From Methylovorus mays (GTDB taxonomy: Bacteria > Pseudomonadota > Gammaproteobacteria > Burkholderiales > Methylophilaceae), in contig NZ_JAJAVG010000004.1 in assembly GCF_020531915.1 (NCBI RefSeq), positions 124,001 through 188,000 of the forward strand: 64,000 bases of DNA, read 5' to 3'. Shown here piece by piece: positions 31,015-40,294 of the stretch (positions are counted from its first letter, which is position 1; each line of letters starts with the position of its first letter). Under the pieces are notes generated by a model that worked only from the letters and a program-made list of their open reading frames with translations, did not search any database and was not told where the DNA came from. A program made the translations under genes and the position numbers.

Positions 31015-31950
31015 CTAGAAGTAACCTTCCTTTTTGCGCTGCTCCATCGAGGCATCCGATGTCTGGTCATCCAGGCGGGTGGCGCCGCGCTCGGTGATGG
31101 TGGTGGTGGCGGTTTCCAGCACAATCTTGGAAACGTCGTCAGCATCACTGATCACAGGAGCCGTGCAGGTGATGTCGCCCACGGTTCTGAAACGCACCTG
31201 CATGCTGATCACTTCTTCGCCAGCCTTGGGCTGGTTGATGACTTCGCCCGTGGTCAATGGCACATTGACCGGGAAAATGGAGCCGTTGCGCATGACAACG
31301 TCACGCTGGTGGGCAAAGTAGATACTGGGCAGCTGCAGTTGCTCGCGTTCGATGTATTGCCAGACATCCATTTCCGTCCAGTTTGAAATGGGGAAGGCGC
31401 GAATGTTTTCACCCTTGTGGCTGCGGGCGTTGTACAGATTCCACAATTCGGGACGCTGGTTCTTGGGATCCCATTGGCCGAATTCATCGCGGAAACTCAT
31501 GATGCGCTCTTTGGCACGGGCTTTTTCCTCGTCACGCCGGGCGCCGCCAATGCAGCAATCGAACCCGAACTCTTCAATGGCTTCCAGCAACGTCACCGAT
31601 TGATGCTTGTTACGTGATTCATCCTCCGACTTCAGCACGACAGTGCCACGTTTCATGGAGTCTTCCACCGAGCGCACGATCAGGCGTTCGCCCAGTTCGG
31701 CAGCGCGCTGGTCACGGAAGTTGATGACTTCCTGGTAATTGTGGCCAGTATCAATATGCATGAGCGGGAAGGGGAAGCGGCCCGGGCGGAAGGCTTTCTC
31801 GGCCAGGCGCAAGATGCACAATGAATCCTTGCCGCCGGAGAACAGCAGCACCGGATTGGAGCATTGCCCGGCAACTTCGCGCAGGATGTGAATGGCTTCG
31901 GATTCCAGCCAGTCCAGATGACTCAGGGTTTTCTTGTTCAAGTTTGACAT
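31015..31950 (-). CDS. cysD: Sulfate adenylyltransferase subunit 2
   Basis: 311 residues from the ATG at 31950 (MSNLNKKTLSHLDWLESEA). Adenylyl-transferring half of ATP sulfurylase; PP-loop motif LLFSGGKDSLCILRLAEKAF binds ATP pyrophosphate. The further open frame upstream overlaps cysH and is not used. 72 bases before cysN, 17 after cysH. Confidence 0.96.
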   Translation of the reverse strand: MSNLNKKTLSHLDWLESEAIHILREVAGQCSNPVLLFSGGKDSLCILRLAEKAFRPGRFPFPLMHIDTGHNYQEVINFRDQRAAELGERLIVRSVEDSMKRGTVVLKSEDESRNKHQSVTLLEAIEEFGFDCCIGGARRDEEKARAKERIMSFRDEFGQWDPKNQRPELWNLYNARSHKGENIRAFPISNWTEMDVWQYIEREQLQLPSIYFAHQRDVVMRNGSIFPVNVPLTTGEVINQPKAGEEVISMQVRFRTVGDITCTAPVISDADDVSKIVLETATTTITERGATRLDDQTSDASMEQRKKEGYF

Positions 31951-31967
31951 AGTAGTTTCAGTAAGAA

Positions 31968-32738
31968 TTATTTCTTGACGTGCAGGCCGCATTCCTTGGA
32001 GGTTGGGTCTTCCCACCACCAGCGGCCAGCGCGGACATCTTCACCCAGGGCAACCGAGCGCGTGCAGGGTGCGCAGCCGATGCTGGGGTAGAACTGGTCA
32101 TGCAGCTTGTTATAAGGTACCTCATGCAGGCGGATATAGGCCCACACTTCTTTTTCGGTCCAGTCGGTCAGCGGGTTGAATTTTTCCAGCTTGTTGCCTG
32201 CATCAAATTCGCGCAGTGGCAGATCGGTGCGGGTGGCGGATTGCTGCGCACGCATGCCGGTAATCCATGCTTTTTTGCCTTGCAGCGCGCGGCCCAGCGG
32301 CTCTACCTTGCGCATGTGGCAGCAGGCCTTGCGCAATTCAATGGATTCGTAAAAGGCATTCATGCCATTGGTCTGCACGTAACGCTCTACGGTTTCAAAA
32401 CGTGGAAACAGGATCCTGAGCTTGGTGGCGTAAGTGCTTTCCACTTCCGCGATCAGGTCATAGGTTTCAACGGGCAGGCGGCCGGTATCCAGCGAGAAAA
32501 TCTCGATAGGCAAATGCTCGCGCAGAATGATGTCGGTTAACACCATGTCTTCGGCGCCCATGCTGTTGGCAAACGTGACTTCGTGCTGATCACCAAACTC
32601 AGCCACCATCTGCTGCAATTGGCTAAGCAGTGCGGCACGCTTGGCAGCTACCGTGGCAGTCCGCTCATCGGTCAATGCAGGGCGAGTGGCGGGGTTGCTG
32701 GCCGCGACGCGCAGCACGGAAAATTCACCCCCGCTCAT
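31968..32738 (-). CDS. cysH: Adenylyl-sulfate (APS) reductase, [4Fe-4S] type
   Basis: 256 residues. Reduces activated sulfate to sulfite using thioredoxin. Cys139-Cys140 (KACCHMRKVEPL) and Cys222/Cys225 (GCAPCTR) are the four iron-sulfur ligands found only in the APS-using form, and Cys250 (KECGLH) is the catalytic residue. So the pathway goes straight from APS to sulfite without PAPS. The start overlaps the stop of the DUF934 gene by four bases (ATGA). Confidence 0.95.
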   Translation of the reverse strand: MSGGEFSVLRVAASNPATRPALTDERTATVAAKRAALLSQLQQMVAEFGDQHEVTFANSMGAEDMVLTDIILREHLPIEIFSLDTGRLPVETYDLIAEVESTYATKLRILFPRFETVERYVQTNGMNAFYESIELRKACCHMRKVEPLGRALQGKKAWITGMRAQQSATRTDLPLREFDAGNKLEKFNPLTDWTEKEVWAYIRLHEVPYNKLHDQFYPSIGCAPCTRSVALGEDVRAGRWWWEDPTSKECGLHVKK

Positions 32739-33355
32739 GGCTGTGAAGCCGGCTGCCGACTAACGCGACGCCATACTGGCTGCTTGTCGTCCACGGCGCC
32801 CTGATAAGGCTGGCTGAAGTCTTTCAGGCTGGCCAAGGCATCTTCTGCCGAACGATCAGCGCGAATCAGGTAGCTGTCAAAACCGCAGCGCTTGAGGAAG
32901 AACAGCTGGTCGCGCAGCACATCGCCAAACGCGCGCAGGGTGTTTTGGTAGCCATGACGGGTACGCAGCAGATTGCCAATGGAGAAAATGCGGCCATCGG
33001 CAAAACGCTCTACATGCACGGCAATCAATGGCAGCTGGTTGATATCGTCAAAGGCGCTGACAAGGTCTGCCAGCACTTCGTGCGTATCCAGCCAGATGGC
33101 CAGCTCACCCGCGGCCAGGCGCGATTCCAGCTCGCCCCGGCGGGCGATCCACAAGGAGAGGGGGGCCAGAATCTTGCCAGTGGCGGGAATGACAGTGGCG
33201 GCAATCTGCTCTTCGCTGTAGGTTTTTTCGCCGGTCAGCTTGAACAGCACGACTTTGCCTGCCTGCTTGCGCACGGTTTCCTCGCCCAACACGGGCAGTC
33301 TGACCAGATTCCATTCGTCTTCAACGATGGAGGTGCCGAGGATGAGATTAGACAT
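32735..33355 (-). CDS. DUF934 sulfite-reduction accessory protein
   Basis: 206 residues from the ATG at 33355 (MSNLILGTSIVEDEWN). DUF934 proteins are coded next to cysI in many proteobacteria and are annotated as putative oxidoreductase or sulfite-reductase-associated; their chemistry is unknown. The conserved block with RTRHGYQNTLRAFGDVLRDQ and FLKRCGFDSYLI is visible. It overlaps cysI by 8 bases and cysH by 4, so translation of all three is coupled. Confidence 0.88.
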   Translation of the reverse strand: MSNLILGTSIVEDEWNLVRLPVLGEETVRKQAGKVVLFKLTGEKTYSEEQIAATVIPATGKILAPLSLWIARRGELESRLAAGELAIWLDTHEVLADLVSAFDDINQLPLIAVHVERFADGRIFSIGNLLRTRHGYQNTLRAFGDVLRDQLFFLKRCGFDSYLIRADRSAEDALASLKDFSQPYQGAVDDKQPVWRRVSRQPASQP

Positions 33356-35018
33356 GAGCGGCCTCCTTCTTGGCATAAACATGGGCTTTGAACGGTGCCA
33401 CGCCGATACGGCGCACGGTATCGATAAAGCGTTCTTCTTCTGTACGCTCTTGCAGATAGACATCAATCAGGCGCTGCACGACGCCAGGCATTTCTTCGGC
33501 TGCAAACGATGGTCCAATGACGGTGCCAATGCTGGCGTCATTGCCTTGCTTGCCACCAATGGTGACCTGGTACCATTCGGAGCCATCCTTATCTACCCCC
33601 AGAATACCGATGTGGCCGATATGATGGTGACCGCATGCGTTCATGCATCCCGAGATATTGAGCTCGATATCGCCGATATCGTGCAGATAATCCAGGTTAT
33701 CAAACTGCTGCTGAATGGCTTCTGCAATCGGAATGCTCTTGGCATTGGCCAGGGAGCAAAAATCGCCGCCTGGGCAGCAAATGATATCGGTCAGCAGCCC
33801 GATGTTAGGCGTGGCAAGGCCTGCAGCGCGGGCTTGCTCCCAGATGCTGAACAAGTCGGACAGCCTGACGTCGGCCAGAATCAGGTTTTGCTCATGCGAT
33901 ACACGCAATTCACCAAAACTGTATTTCTCGGCCAGATCGGCCACCACATGCATCTGCTCTGAGGTGGCATCACCGGGCGCGCGGCCATGCGGTTTCAGCG
34001 AGAGGGTGACCGCACGGTAGCCTGGCTGCTGATGTGCATGCACGCTGCGCTTTACCCAGGCAGCAAAAGCCGGGTTGCTGGCAATTGCGCTATCAAACGA
34101 AGCATCATGTGCGGGCAGTGTGTCGTATGGCATCTTGGTGAAATACTGTGCAACACGCTGCAGTTCGGCCTCGGTAATGGTGTTGGGGCTGTCTTTCAGG
34201 TAGGCCCATTCCGCTTCTACCTGCTTGCGGAACTCATCAATGCCCAGAGCCTTCACCAGAATCTTGATCCGCGCCTTGTAGGCGTTGTCACGACGGCCAT
34301 GCAGGTTGTAGACGCGGATGATGGCTTCGCAATAGGTCAACACATGTTGCCATTCCAGATGCTCACGGATCACCGAGCCCAGAATAGGCGTACGGCCCAG
34401 GCCGCCACCGACCCATACCTTGATCGCCATCTTGTTGTCACTGTCGCGATAGAACTCCAGCCCGATATCGTGCGCCTGTACGATGGCGCGATCCTGCTTG
34501 GTGCCGGATACCGCAATCTTGAACTTGCGTGGCAAGAGGGCAAATTCGGGGTGGAATGTGCTCCATTGGCGCATGATTTCAGCCACGGCACGCGGATCGA
34601 TGATTTCATCGGGCGCAATGCCAGCGAACTGATCAGTGGTGATGTTGCGGATGCAATTGCCGGACGTTTGAATCGCATGCATCTGTACTGTCGCCAGCTC
34701 GGCCAGAATATCCGGCACGTCTTCCAGCTTGGGCCAGTTCAGTTGCAAATTCTGGCGCGTGCTGAAGTGGCCATAGCCACGGTCGTAGCGTGCTGCAATA
34801 TCGGCCAGCTTGTGCAGTTGGCGTGAGGACAGCATGCCGTAAGGCACGGCAATGCGCAGCATGGGTGCGTGACGCTGTATGTAGAGGCCATTCTGCAGGC
34901 GTAGCGGACGAAACTCTTCATCAGTGAGTTCACCGGCTAAGTAGCGGCGCGTCTGGTCGCGATACTGCGCGACACGTTCGTCTACGATGGCTTGGTCAAT
35001 TTCGTCGTATTTATACAT
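33348..35018 (-). CDS. cysI: Sulfite reductase hemoprotein subunit (nitrite/sulfite reductase family)
   Basis: 556 residues. Siroheme-[4Fe-4S] protein reducing sulfite to sulfide in six electrons. The cluster cysteines are in CCPGGDFCSLAN and ISGCMNACGHHHIGH (C-x5-C and C-x3-C), and the siroheme-binding basic residues are in the repeated half-domains. No cysJ flavoprotein gene is in the window, so the electron donor may be a ferredoxin. Starts MYKYDEIDQAIVDERV, 16 bases after the TauE-like gene. Confidence 0.93.
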   Translation of the reverse strand: MYKYDEIDQAIVDERVAQYRDQTRRYLAGELTDEEFRPLRLQNGLYIQRHAPMLRIAVPYGMLSSRQLHKLADIAARYDRGYGHFSTRQNLQLNWPKLEDVPDILAELATVQMHAIQTSGNCIRNITTDQFAGIAPDEIIDPRAVAEIMRQWSTFHPEFALLPRKFKIAVSGTKQDRAIVQAHDIGLEFYRDSDNKMAIKVWVGGGLGRTPILGSVIREHLEWQHVLTYCEAIIRVYNLHGRRDNAYKARIKILVKALGIDEFRKQVEAEWAYLKDSPNTITEAELQRVAQYFTKMPYDTLPAHDASFDSAIASNPAFAAWVKRSVHAHQQPGYRAVTLSLKPHGRAPGDATSEQMHVVADLAEKYSFGELRVSHEQNLILADVRLSDLFSIWEQARAAGLATPNIGLLTDIICCPGGDFCSLANAKSIPIAEAIQQQFDNLDYLHDIGDIELNISGCMNACGHHHIGHIGILGVDKDGSEWYQVTIGGKQGNDASIGTVIGPSFAAEEMPGVVQRLIDVYLQERTEEERFIDTVRRIGVAPFKAHVYAKKEAAHV

Positions 35019-35034
35019 GTGAAACGGCTTGCCT

Positions 35035-35829
35035 TTATGCTAAAACAAATTTTAAACCGATAATCAGCAACAGGGTTGCCAATACTGGGCGTAGTACTTT
35101 TTCCGGAATGCGAGCGCTGATGTGGCTGCCTATCCATATACCCGGCAGCGAGCCAATCAACAGGCTGCCCAGCAGGGTAAAATCTACATGCCCCAAGGTC
35201 CAGTGGCCAATGCCAGCAACGGCGGTCAGCGGAATGGCATGCGCCAGATCGGTACCCACGACCTTGAGCGTGCTCATCTTGGGGAACAGGAACAAGATGG
35301 CGATGGTTCCCAAGGCGCCAGCGCCTACCGATGACAGCGTTACCAGTACCCCTAGAATGGCGCCAGTCAGGATGGTCGCCGGAATCTGCATTTGCTGGAA
35401 CCGGCCAGTGCTGACCACGACATCTTCAATCTCACGTGTATGCTGGCGCATCAAAATGCTTCTTATCAGCAGCGCACAGGCAGTAAGGATCAACGCAATC
35501 CCCAGCGAATAAGTGATCAGGCCGGTGGTTTCCTTGCCTATCGACATTAGATGCTTGATGACATAAATGGTGCCAACCGCGAAAGGCAGGCTACCCATCG
35601 ATAGCCAACTTACTACTTTCCAGTCGACCGATTTATGCGTGCCATGATGCACCCATACACCACCGGTTTTGGTAATCGCAGCAAATAGCAAATCCGTTCC
35701 AACAGCGACTGCGGGTTTGAATCCAAACAGAAATACCAGCAGTGGTGTCATCAGGGAGCCGCCGCCTACGCCCGTGATGCCGACGAGCAAGCCTACGGCA
35801 AAACCTGATGCGATGTAACCAAAATCCAT
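35035..35829 (-). CDS. TauE/SafE-family sulfite/anion permease
   Basis: 264 residues with about eight hydrophobic segments and the family motifs GITGVGGGSLMTPLL near the N-terminus and SVGAGALGTI at the start of the second half. Members export sulfite or sulfoacetate, or import sulfur anions. First gene of the leftward cys operon, so sulfate/sulfite transport or protection from sulfite is the likely job; direction cannot be told from sequence. Confidence 0.9.
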   Translation of the reverse strand: MDFGYIASGFAVGLLVGITGVGGGSLMTPLLVFLFGFKPAVAVGTDLLFAAITKTGGVWVHHGTHKSVDWKVVSWLSMGSLPFAVGTIYVIKHLMSIGKETTGLITYSLGIALILTACALLIRSILMRQHTREIEDVVVSTGRFQQMQIPATILTGAILGVLVTLSSVGAGALGTIAILFLFPKMSTLKVVGTDLAHAIPLTAVAGIGHWTLGHVDFTLLGSLLIGSLPGIWIGSHISARIPEKVLRPVLATLLLIIGLKFVLA

Positions 35830-35868
35830 AATCTCAATTCGTTATTTTATAAGGGTTTTTTAAAAATC

Positions 35869-35886
35869 AGCTTTTTCGGAAAAGCT
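35869..35886. promoter_or_regulatory. Terminator-like hairpin in the cys divergent region
   Basis: AGCTTTT-tcgg-AAAAGCT followed by TTTTATTTTA on the plus strand, between the divergent TauE-like and cysB genes. Nothing upstream needs terminating, so it may be an attenuator or part of the promoter architecture. Confidence 0.4.
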
Positions 35887-35913
35887 TTTTATTTTAGCAG
35901 TAAATCGAGTGCC

Positions 35914-35940
35914 TATTCATAATATGTTATTCTATGAATA
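35914..35940. promoter_or_regulatory. LysR-type dyad between cysB and the cys operon
   Basis: TATTCATA and TATGAATA are exact inverted repeats with 11 bases between, the spacing class of LysR-type sites (T-N11-A). 35 bases before cysB and 84 before the divergent gene: a candidate CysB autoregulatory/operon site. Confidence 0.5.
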
Positions 35941-35975
35941 TCTGATTTGGTTATAAGGCTGGGGCGGAATACGTC

Positions 35976-36911
35976 ATGAAGCTTCATCAATTGCGCTATG
36001 TACATGAGGTTGCCAAACAGGGGATGAACATATCCCAGGCGGCAGAAACCTTGCATACTTCACAGCCAGGTGTCAGCAAGCAAATTCAACTGCTGGAAGA
36101 AGAGCTCCAACTGCAGATATTCCTGCGGAATGGCAAGCGCCTGGTCGGCGTGACTGAACCGGGCAAGATTATACTGGACTTGGCCGATCGCGTCATGCGT
36201 GAGATGAACAATATCAAACGCGTAGGCGAGGATTTCACCCAGAAACAGGCTGGCACCCTGGTCATTGCCACAACACATACCCAGGCACGCTATCGTTTGC
36301 CTGTTGCCGTCAAGGCGTTTACCGAACAATATCCGGACGTCAAGCTCACCATTCATCAGGGCAATCCATCACAAGTGGCCGAGCAGGTGGCCAGTGGGGA
36401 TGCGGATATAGGGTTTGCCACAGAGGCTATCAGCAAGCAGGAAAAACTGGTGGCCTTGCCTTGCTATGACTGGAACCGTTGTGTGGTTGTGCCTCACGGA
36501 CATCCGCTGCTTGCCGATGCGCCGCTCACACTCAAGAAAATTGCTCAGTATCCCTTGATTACGTACGACTTTGGTGTGACCGGTGGTTCACTGGTAAGTC
36601 AAATCTTTGAAAAAGAACATCTGGCTCCCAATGTTGTGCTGACAGCGATTGATGCGGACGTCATCAAGACCTACGTCGGACTTGGCATGGGGATCGGCTT
36701 GATGGCGAGCATGGCATACGACAAGGATAGGGATAGCGGGCTCGCGATGCTGGACGCCAGCCATTTGTTTCCCGTCAGCACTACCTACCTTGGTTTTAGA
36801 CGCGATACTTTCTTGCGAGGCTATATTTATGGCTTTATTCAATTGCTGGCGCCGCATCTGGACAAAAAAACCGTCAATGCGGCCATTCAATCTGCTAATC
36901 ACGCGACTTAG
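35976..36911 (+). CDS. cysB: LysR-type regulator CysB
   Basis: 311 residues. N-terminal winged helix (MKLHQLRYVHEVAKQGMNIS, split by its recognition helix AAETLHTSQPGVSKQI) and a periplasmic-binding-like effector domain with the CysB hallmark ATTHTQARYRLP, which binds N-acetylserine/sulfate in homologues. Activates sulfate assimilation in enterics. Divergent from the cys operon. Could also be called Cbl; the context fits CysB. Confidence 0.92.
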   Translation: MKLHQLRYVHEVAKQGMNISQAAETLHTSQPGVSKQIQLLEEELQLQIFLRNGKRLVGVTEPGKIILDLADRVMREMNNIKRVGEDFTQKQAGTLVIATTHTQARYRLPVAVKAFTEQYPDVKLTIHQGNPSQVAEQVASGDADIGFATEAISKQEKLVALPCYDWNRCVVVPHGHPLLADAPLTLKKIAQYPLITYDFGVTGGSLVSQIFEKEHLAPNVVLTAIDADVIKTYVGLGMGIGLMASMAYDKDRDSGLAMLDASHLFPVSTTYLGFRRDTFLRGYIYGFIQLLAPHLDKKTVNAAIQSANHAT

Positions 36912-36924
36912 TGCTGGGCACGGG

Positions 36925-37425
36925 ATGTGCTGGATTGTTAAGGCGGCGCTGCTGGCTTCGCTGGGCCATGTTTCGCTGGCCTCGGCTGCCAACCCCATGC
37001 CGCCCGTCGACCCTGATAATGCGATTTATGAAGTCCCCGTTGAGCCCGGTGTCAGCTATGACGATGTGGTGACCAGTCTCAAGGTGGTCTCTGAAGGCGA
37101 GAATTTCGTTAACCCCGCCAATTTTCCGATTGGTGAGCACATGAAAAAGCGTGGACAGGACCCGCATGGCGTGCTGGAAGTCCGCGCCTTCTGCAATCTT
37201 GGCCTGGGTGCTGAGATCATGCTGGATCACCCGGAGTTTGTCGTCTTTGCCCCTTGCCGTATTGCCTTATATGAAAAAGCCGGTCACCTGTTCCTGGGCT
37301 TGGACCGGCCTACCTTTGACCTGAAAAACATCAAGAATCCAACTCCGCGCGCTCAACATGCCGCACGCGAGCTGGAAGCCACCCTGATCAACATCATTGA
37401 TAAAGCCCGCAAGGGTGATATTTGA
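36925..37425 (+). CDS. DUF302 protein, exported
   Basis: 166 residues from the ATG at 36925, with a signal peptide (residues 1-22, cleavage after ASA). The DUF302 core is visible in [17 protein letters not shown] and [14 protein letters not shown]. The function of DUF302 is not established (small alpha-beta fold, possibly redox or ligand binding). The longer upstream open frame overlaps cysB and is rejected. Starts 13 bases after cysB and overlaps no neighbour. Confidence 0.8.
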   Translation: MCWIVKAALLASLGHVSLASAANPMPPVDPDNAIYEVPVEPGVSYDDVVTSLKVVSEGENFVNPANFPIGEHMKKRGQDPHGVLEVRAFCNLGLGAEIMLDHPEFVVFAPCRIALYEKAGHLFLGLDRPTFDLKNIKNPTPRAQHAARELEATLINIIDKARKGDI

Positions 37426-37436
37426 ACGAGGAATTC

Positions 37437-38933
37437 ATGAGCACATCGATGCTGATAGCGAAAAGCGAAGAGTTTATTTACCTGCTGCCACGCATGGCCA
37501 ACCGCCATGGCTTGATTGCCGGTGCAACGGGCACGGGGAAAACCGTCACGTTGCAGAGTCTTGCGGAAGGTTTTTCGCGGCAAGGTGTGCCCGTATTCAT
37601 GGCGGATGTGAAGGGTGATCTCTCTGGGATGGCCTATGCAGGCGGTAACAATCCAAAAGTGCAGGCGCGTGTCGAGCAGCTGGAGTTGGAAAACTTTGCT
37701 CTGGCGGCATGCCCGGTAACCTTCTGGGATGTATTTGGTGCCAAGGGCCACCCGATACGTACCACGGTGGCGGAGATGGGGCCTTTGTTGTTATCGCGCA
37801 TGATGAACCTTAACGAGGTGCAAAGTGGCGTATTGACGGCCATCTTCAAGATTGCCGATGACCAGGGCTGGCTGTTGCTGGATCTGAAAGACTTGCGTGC
37901 CATGATCCAGCACACCTCGGAGCATGCTGCGGAATACACCGCGCAATACGGCAATATCTCCACTGCCAGTGTGGGTGCCATTCAGCGTGCGCTACTGCAG
38001 CTTGAGCATGAAGGCGCTGATCAACTGTTCGGGGAGCCTGCGCTCAATCTCGACGATTTCATGCAGACCGATGCCCAAGGGCGCGGTGTGATCAATATTC
38101 TGGCCGCCGATACGCTCTACAACTCACCGCGTGTCTATGCCACTTTGCTGCTGTGGCTGCTGTCCGAGCTGTTTGAAAAGTTGCCGGAAGTTGGTGATCT
38201 GGACAAGCCCAAACTGGTGTTTTTCTTTGATGAAGCGCATTTGCTGTTTAATGAAGCCCCCAGTGCGCTGATGTACAAGATTGAGCAGGTCGTGCGACTG
38301 ATCCGCTCCAAAGGCGTGGGGGTGTATTTTGTCAGCCAGAACCCGCTGGATATCCCGGATGTGGTGCTGGGGCAGCTAGGTAACCGGGTGCAGCATGCAC
38401 TGCGCGCGTTTACGCCGCGCGATCAAAAAGCCGTCAAGGCGGCGGCTGAGACGTTTCGTGCCAATCCAGGGGTGGATGTTTCCCGGGTGATTACCGAGCT
38501 GGGAGTGGGGGAGGCGCTGGTTTCATTATTGGATGAAAAAGGCAGTCCCACTCCGGTAGAGCGCGCGTTTATTTGTCCGCCAGGCAGCCGTATTGGGCCA
38601 GCGACGGATGCGGAGCGCGACGCCATTATCAAGGCCTCGCTCTTGTATGGGCATTATGAAAAAAGCGTGGACCGGCTATCCGCATATGAAGTCTTGAAGG
38701 GAAGGGCCGCCGCTTCCGAAGAAACGCCGAAGGAAGCCGAGCGTGGCGGGTTTGACTGGGGGGATCTGTTTGGTGGAGATGCACCAGCTACCAGTAAAAA
38801 ACCTTCAGGCCGGCAGCCCGACGGTATTTTGGAAACCGTGACCAAAACCGCCGCCCGTACCATAGGTGCCGAGCTGGGCCGGCAGATCATCCGTGGTGTG
38901 CTGGGCTCCTTGCTGGGCAATAAACGCAAGTAA
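37437..38933 (+). CDS. HerA-like ATPase (DUF853, YjgR type)
   Basis: 498 residues from the ATG at 37437 with GAGGAA seven bases upstream. Walker A ([15 protein letters not shown]) near residue 32, Walker [14 protein letters not shown] near residue 260, and arginine-finger region [11 protein letters not shown]; a hydrophobic tail with [14 protein letters not shown] FtsK/HerA-family hexameric ATPase of unknown role, well conserved in proteobacteria. No nuclease partner (NurA) is adjacent, so a DNA-end resection role is not supported here. Confidence 0.88.
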   Translation: MSTSMLIAKSEEFIYLLPRMANRHGLIAGATGTGKTVTLQSLAEGFSRQGVPVFMADVKGDLSGMAYAGGNNPKVQARVEQLELENFALAACPVTFWDVFGAKGHPIRTTVAEMGPLLLSRMMNLNEVQSGVLTAIFKIADDQGWLLLDLKDLRAMIQHTSEHAAEYTAQYGNISTASVGAIQRALLQLEHEGADQLFGEPALNLDDFMQTDAQGRGVINILAADTLYNSPRVYATLLLWLLSELFEKLPEVGDLDKPKLVFFFDEAHLLFNEAPSALMYKIEQVVRLIRSKGVGVYFVSQNPLDIPDVVLGQLGNRVQHALRAFTPRDQKAVKAAAETFRANPGVDVSRVITELGVGEALVSLLDEKGSPTPVERAFICPPGSRIGPATDAERDAIIKASLLYGHYEKSVDRLSAYEVLKGRAAASEETPKEAERGGFDWGDLFGGDAPATSKKPSGRQPDGILETVTKTAARTIGAELGRQIIRGVLGSLLGNKRK

Positions 38934-38943
38934 GTCGGTGGGG

Positions 38944-39564
38944 TTAGTTGGCGCGACCGCCCATGGGGCTGACTGTTGCGCCCCCAGGCTGGGTATTACC
39001 CTGCGTGTAAGGAAAGCCAAAGCCGGGTCTGTATAAATTGCGAGTCCGCTGGCTGTAAGTAGGTTCGACATCGGACGTGCCACATGCGGCTTGCACAGCA
39101 CTGATTTTCTTGTCCAGCGCTTCCGGATCACCTGCAGCGCTATCGCTTGCTTCATAAGCCGCCTGCAGGCTTTTGCGGGCGGCGATACATTCGCTGGATG
39201 TGCTTTTGTCCGCCACCTGGGCCTTGCCGCTATCATTGTTGCGCAATTTGGCTTGCCGGATCAGTTCACGTTGCTCTGCTGTAATCGCGAGCCGTTCAGC
39301 CTTGGCGATATCGTTAGCGGCCAGAGCCGCTTTTACCGCATCATCCAGTTGCTGGACATAGCGATTCTTGTCGGTACTGGTAGCACCTTCTTGCGTGGGT
39401 GTCGGGTCAGCCTGAATATCCAGCTTGGTTTGACCGGATTTGGAAGCGCAGGGTGTATCCGAGTACACCACGCCCTGACTGCTTTCGCATTTATATACCT
39501 GCGCCATGGCTGGCGTTGCTATCGCCAGCAGAGCCAGGCTGAACAAGCATGCGGCATTTTTCAT
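38944..39564 (-). CDS. DUF4124-domain exported protein
   Basis: 206 residues from the ATG at 39564; an ATG at 39582 has no ribosome site. Signal peptide residues 1-21 (cleavage at AMA-Q) then the DUF4124 motif QVYKCESSQGVVYSDTPC, followed by a charged helical region and a glycine-rich tail. Periplasmic, function unknown. Convergent with the HerA-like gene, with only 10 bases between stops. Confidence 0.82.
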   Translation of the reverse strand: MKNAACLFSLALLAIATPAMAQVYKCESSQGVVYSDTPCASKSGQTKLDIQADPTPTQEGATSTDKNRYVQQLDDAVKAALAANDIAKAERLAITAEQRELIRQAKLRNNDSGKAQVADKSTSSECIAARKSLQAAYEASDSAAGDPEALDKKISAVQAACGTSDVEPTYSQRTRNLYRPGFGFPYTQGNTQPGGATVSPMGGRAN

Positions 39565-39667
39565 AAACACGTTTCTTCCCATTTGGTTTTGTTATGACCG
39601 CCGCAGAGTGCGATAATTCGCCGTCGGGTAGCCACTGCCACTTCATTTTTAGATCAGGCATTTTGAT

Positions 39668-40234
39668 TTGCAAAGAATTTTAACATCGGCCCACGCCGAG
39701 CAGACCATAAATAAATCGCGCTTCATTGCGGCTGTCGATTATTGCGAAAACGAGCGCGCGGTTGCGGCGGCATTGCGCAAGCTGGCATCGCAGCATCAGG
39801 GTGCCTCCCATCTGGCCTATGCCTTTCGCCTGAAAACCGAGCAAGGCATTGTGCAGCGCTTCAGCGATGCCGGGGAGCCTTCGGGCACAGCGGGCAAGCC
39901 CATTCTGCAGTTCCTCGAAGGGCGCGATCTCATCAACGTCTGCGTGGGCGTGATTCGTTATTACGGCGGTATCAATCTAGGGACTGGTGGTTTGGCCCGT
40001 GCTTATGGCGGTACCGCCAAGATGGCGCTGGAAGCCGCCCGTACCGGGCCCTATGTTGAAATGCGACAGTATCGTCTGCAACTCAACTACAACAAGCTGG
40101 ATCAGTTTGTGCGGGAGTTACAGCAACGGCATGGCGAGGTGCGGGACAAGCAATTTGGTGAATATGTGCAGCTTGAGATTTCGCTGCCATTGTCGGAAGA
40201 AGAGTGGCTGATCGGGCGTTACGGCACGCCGTGA
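39668..40234 (+). CDS. yigZ: YigZ/IMPACT family protein
   Basis: 188 residues. Begins at a TTG (39668); there is no in-frame ATG or GTG between it and the upstream stop at 39650, so the rare start is the best choice. The family motifs NKSRFIA, FSDAGEPSGTAGKPIL and YYGGINLGTGGLARAYG are intact. YigZ/IMPACT proteins have an RNase PH-like-fold N-domain and are linked to translation regulation in eukaryotes; the bacterial role is unclear. Confidence 0.9.
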   Translation: MQRILTSAHAEQTINKSRFIAAVDYCENERAVAAALRKLASQHQGASHLAYAFRLKTEQGIVQRFSDAGEPSGTAGKPILQFLEGRDLINVCVGVIRYYGGINLGTGGLARAYGGTAKMALEAARTGPYVEMRQYRLQLNYNKLDQFVRELQQRHGEVRDKQFGEYVQLEISLPLSEEEWLIGRYGTP

Positions 40235-40294
40235 GTTTGCTGCGATAAGACATTGCCAGGAGAGTTCATCGCCTGGCAATGCGCGATTGCAAAG

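Noticed and set aside
40252-40280. Hairpin ATTGCCAGG / CCTGGCAAT between yigZ and the OmpA-like gene
   Set aside because: A 9-base stem without a T-run on either side; could end the convergent transcripts, but support is too weak to call a terminator.
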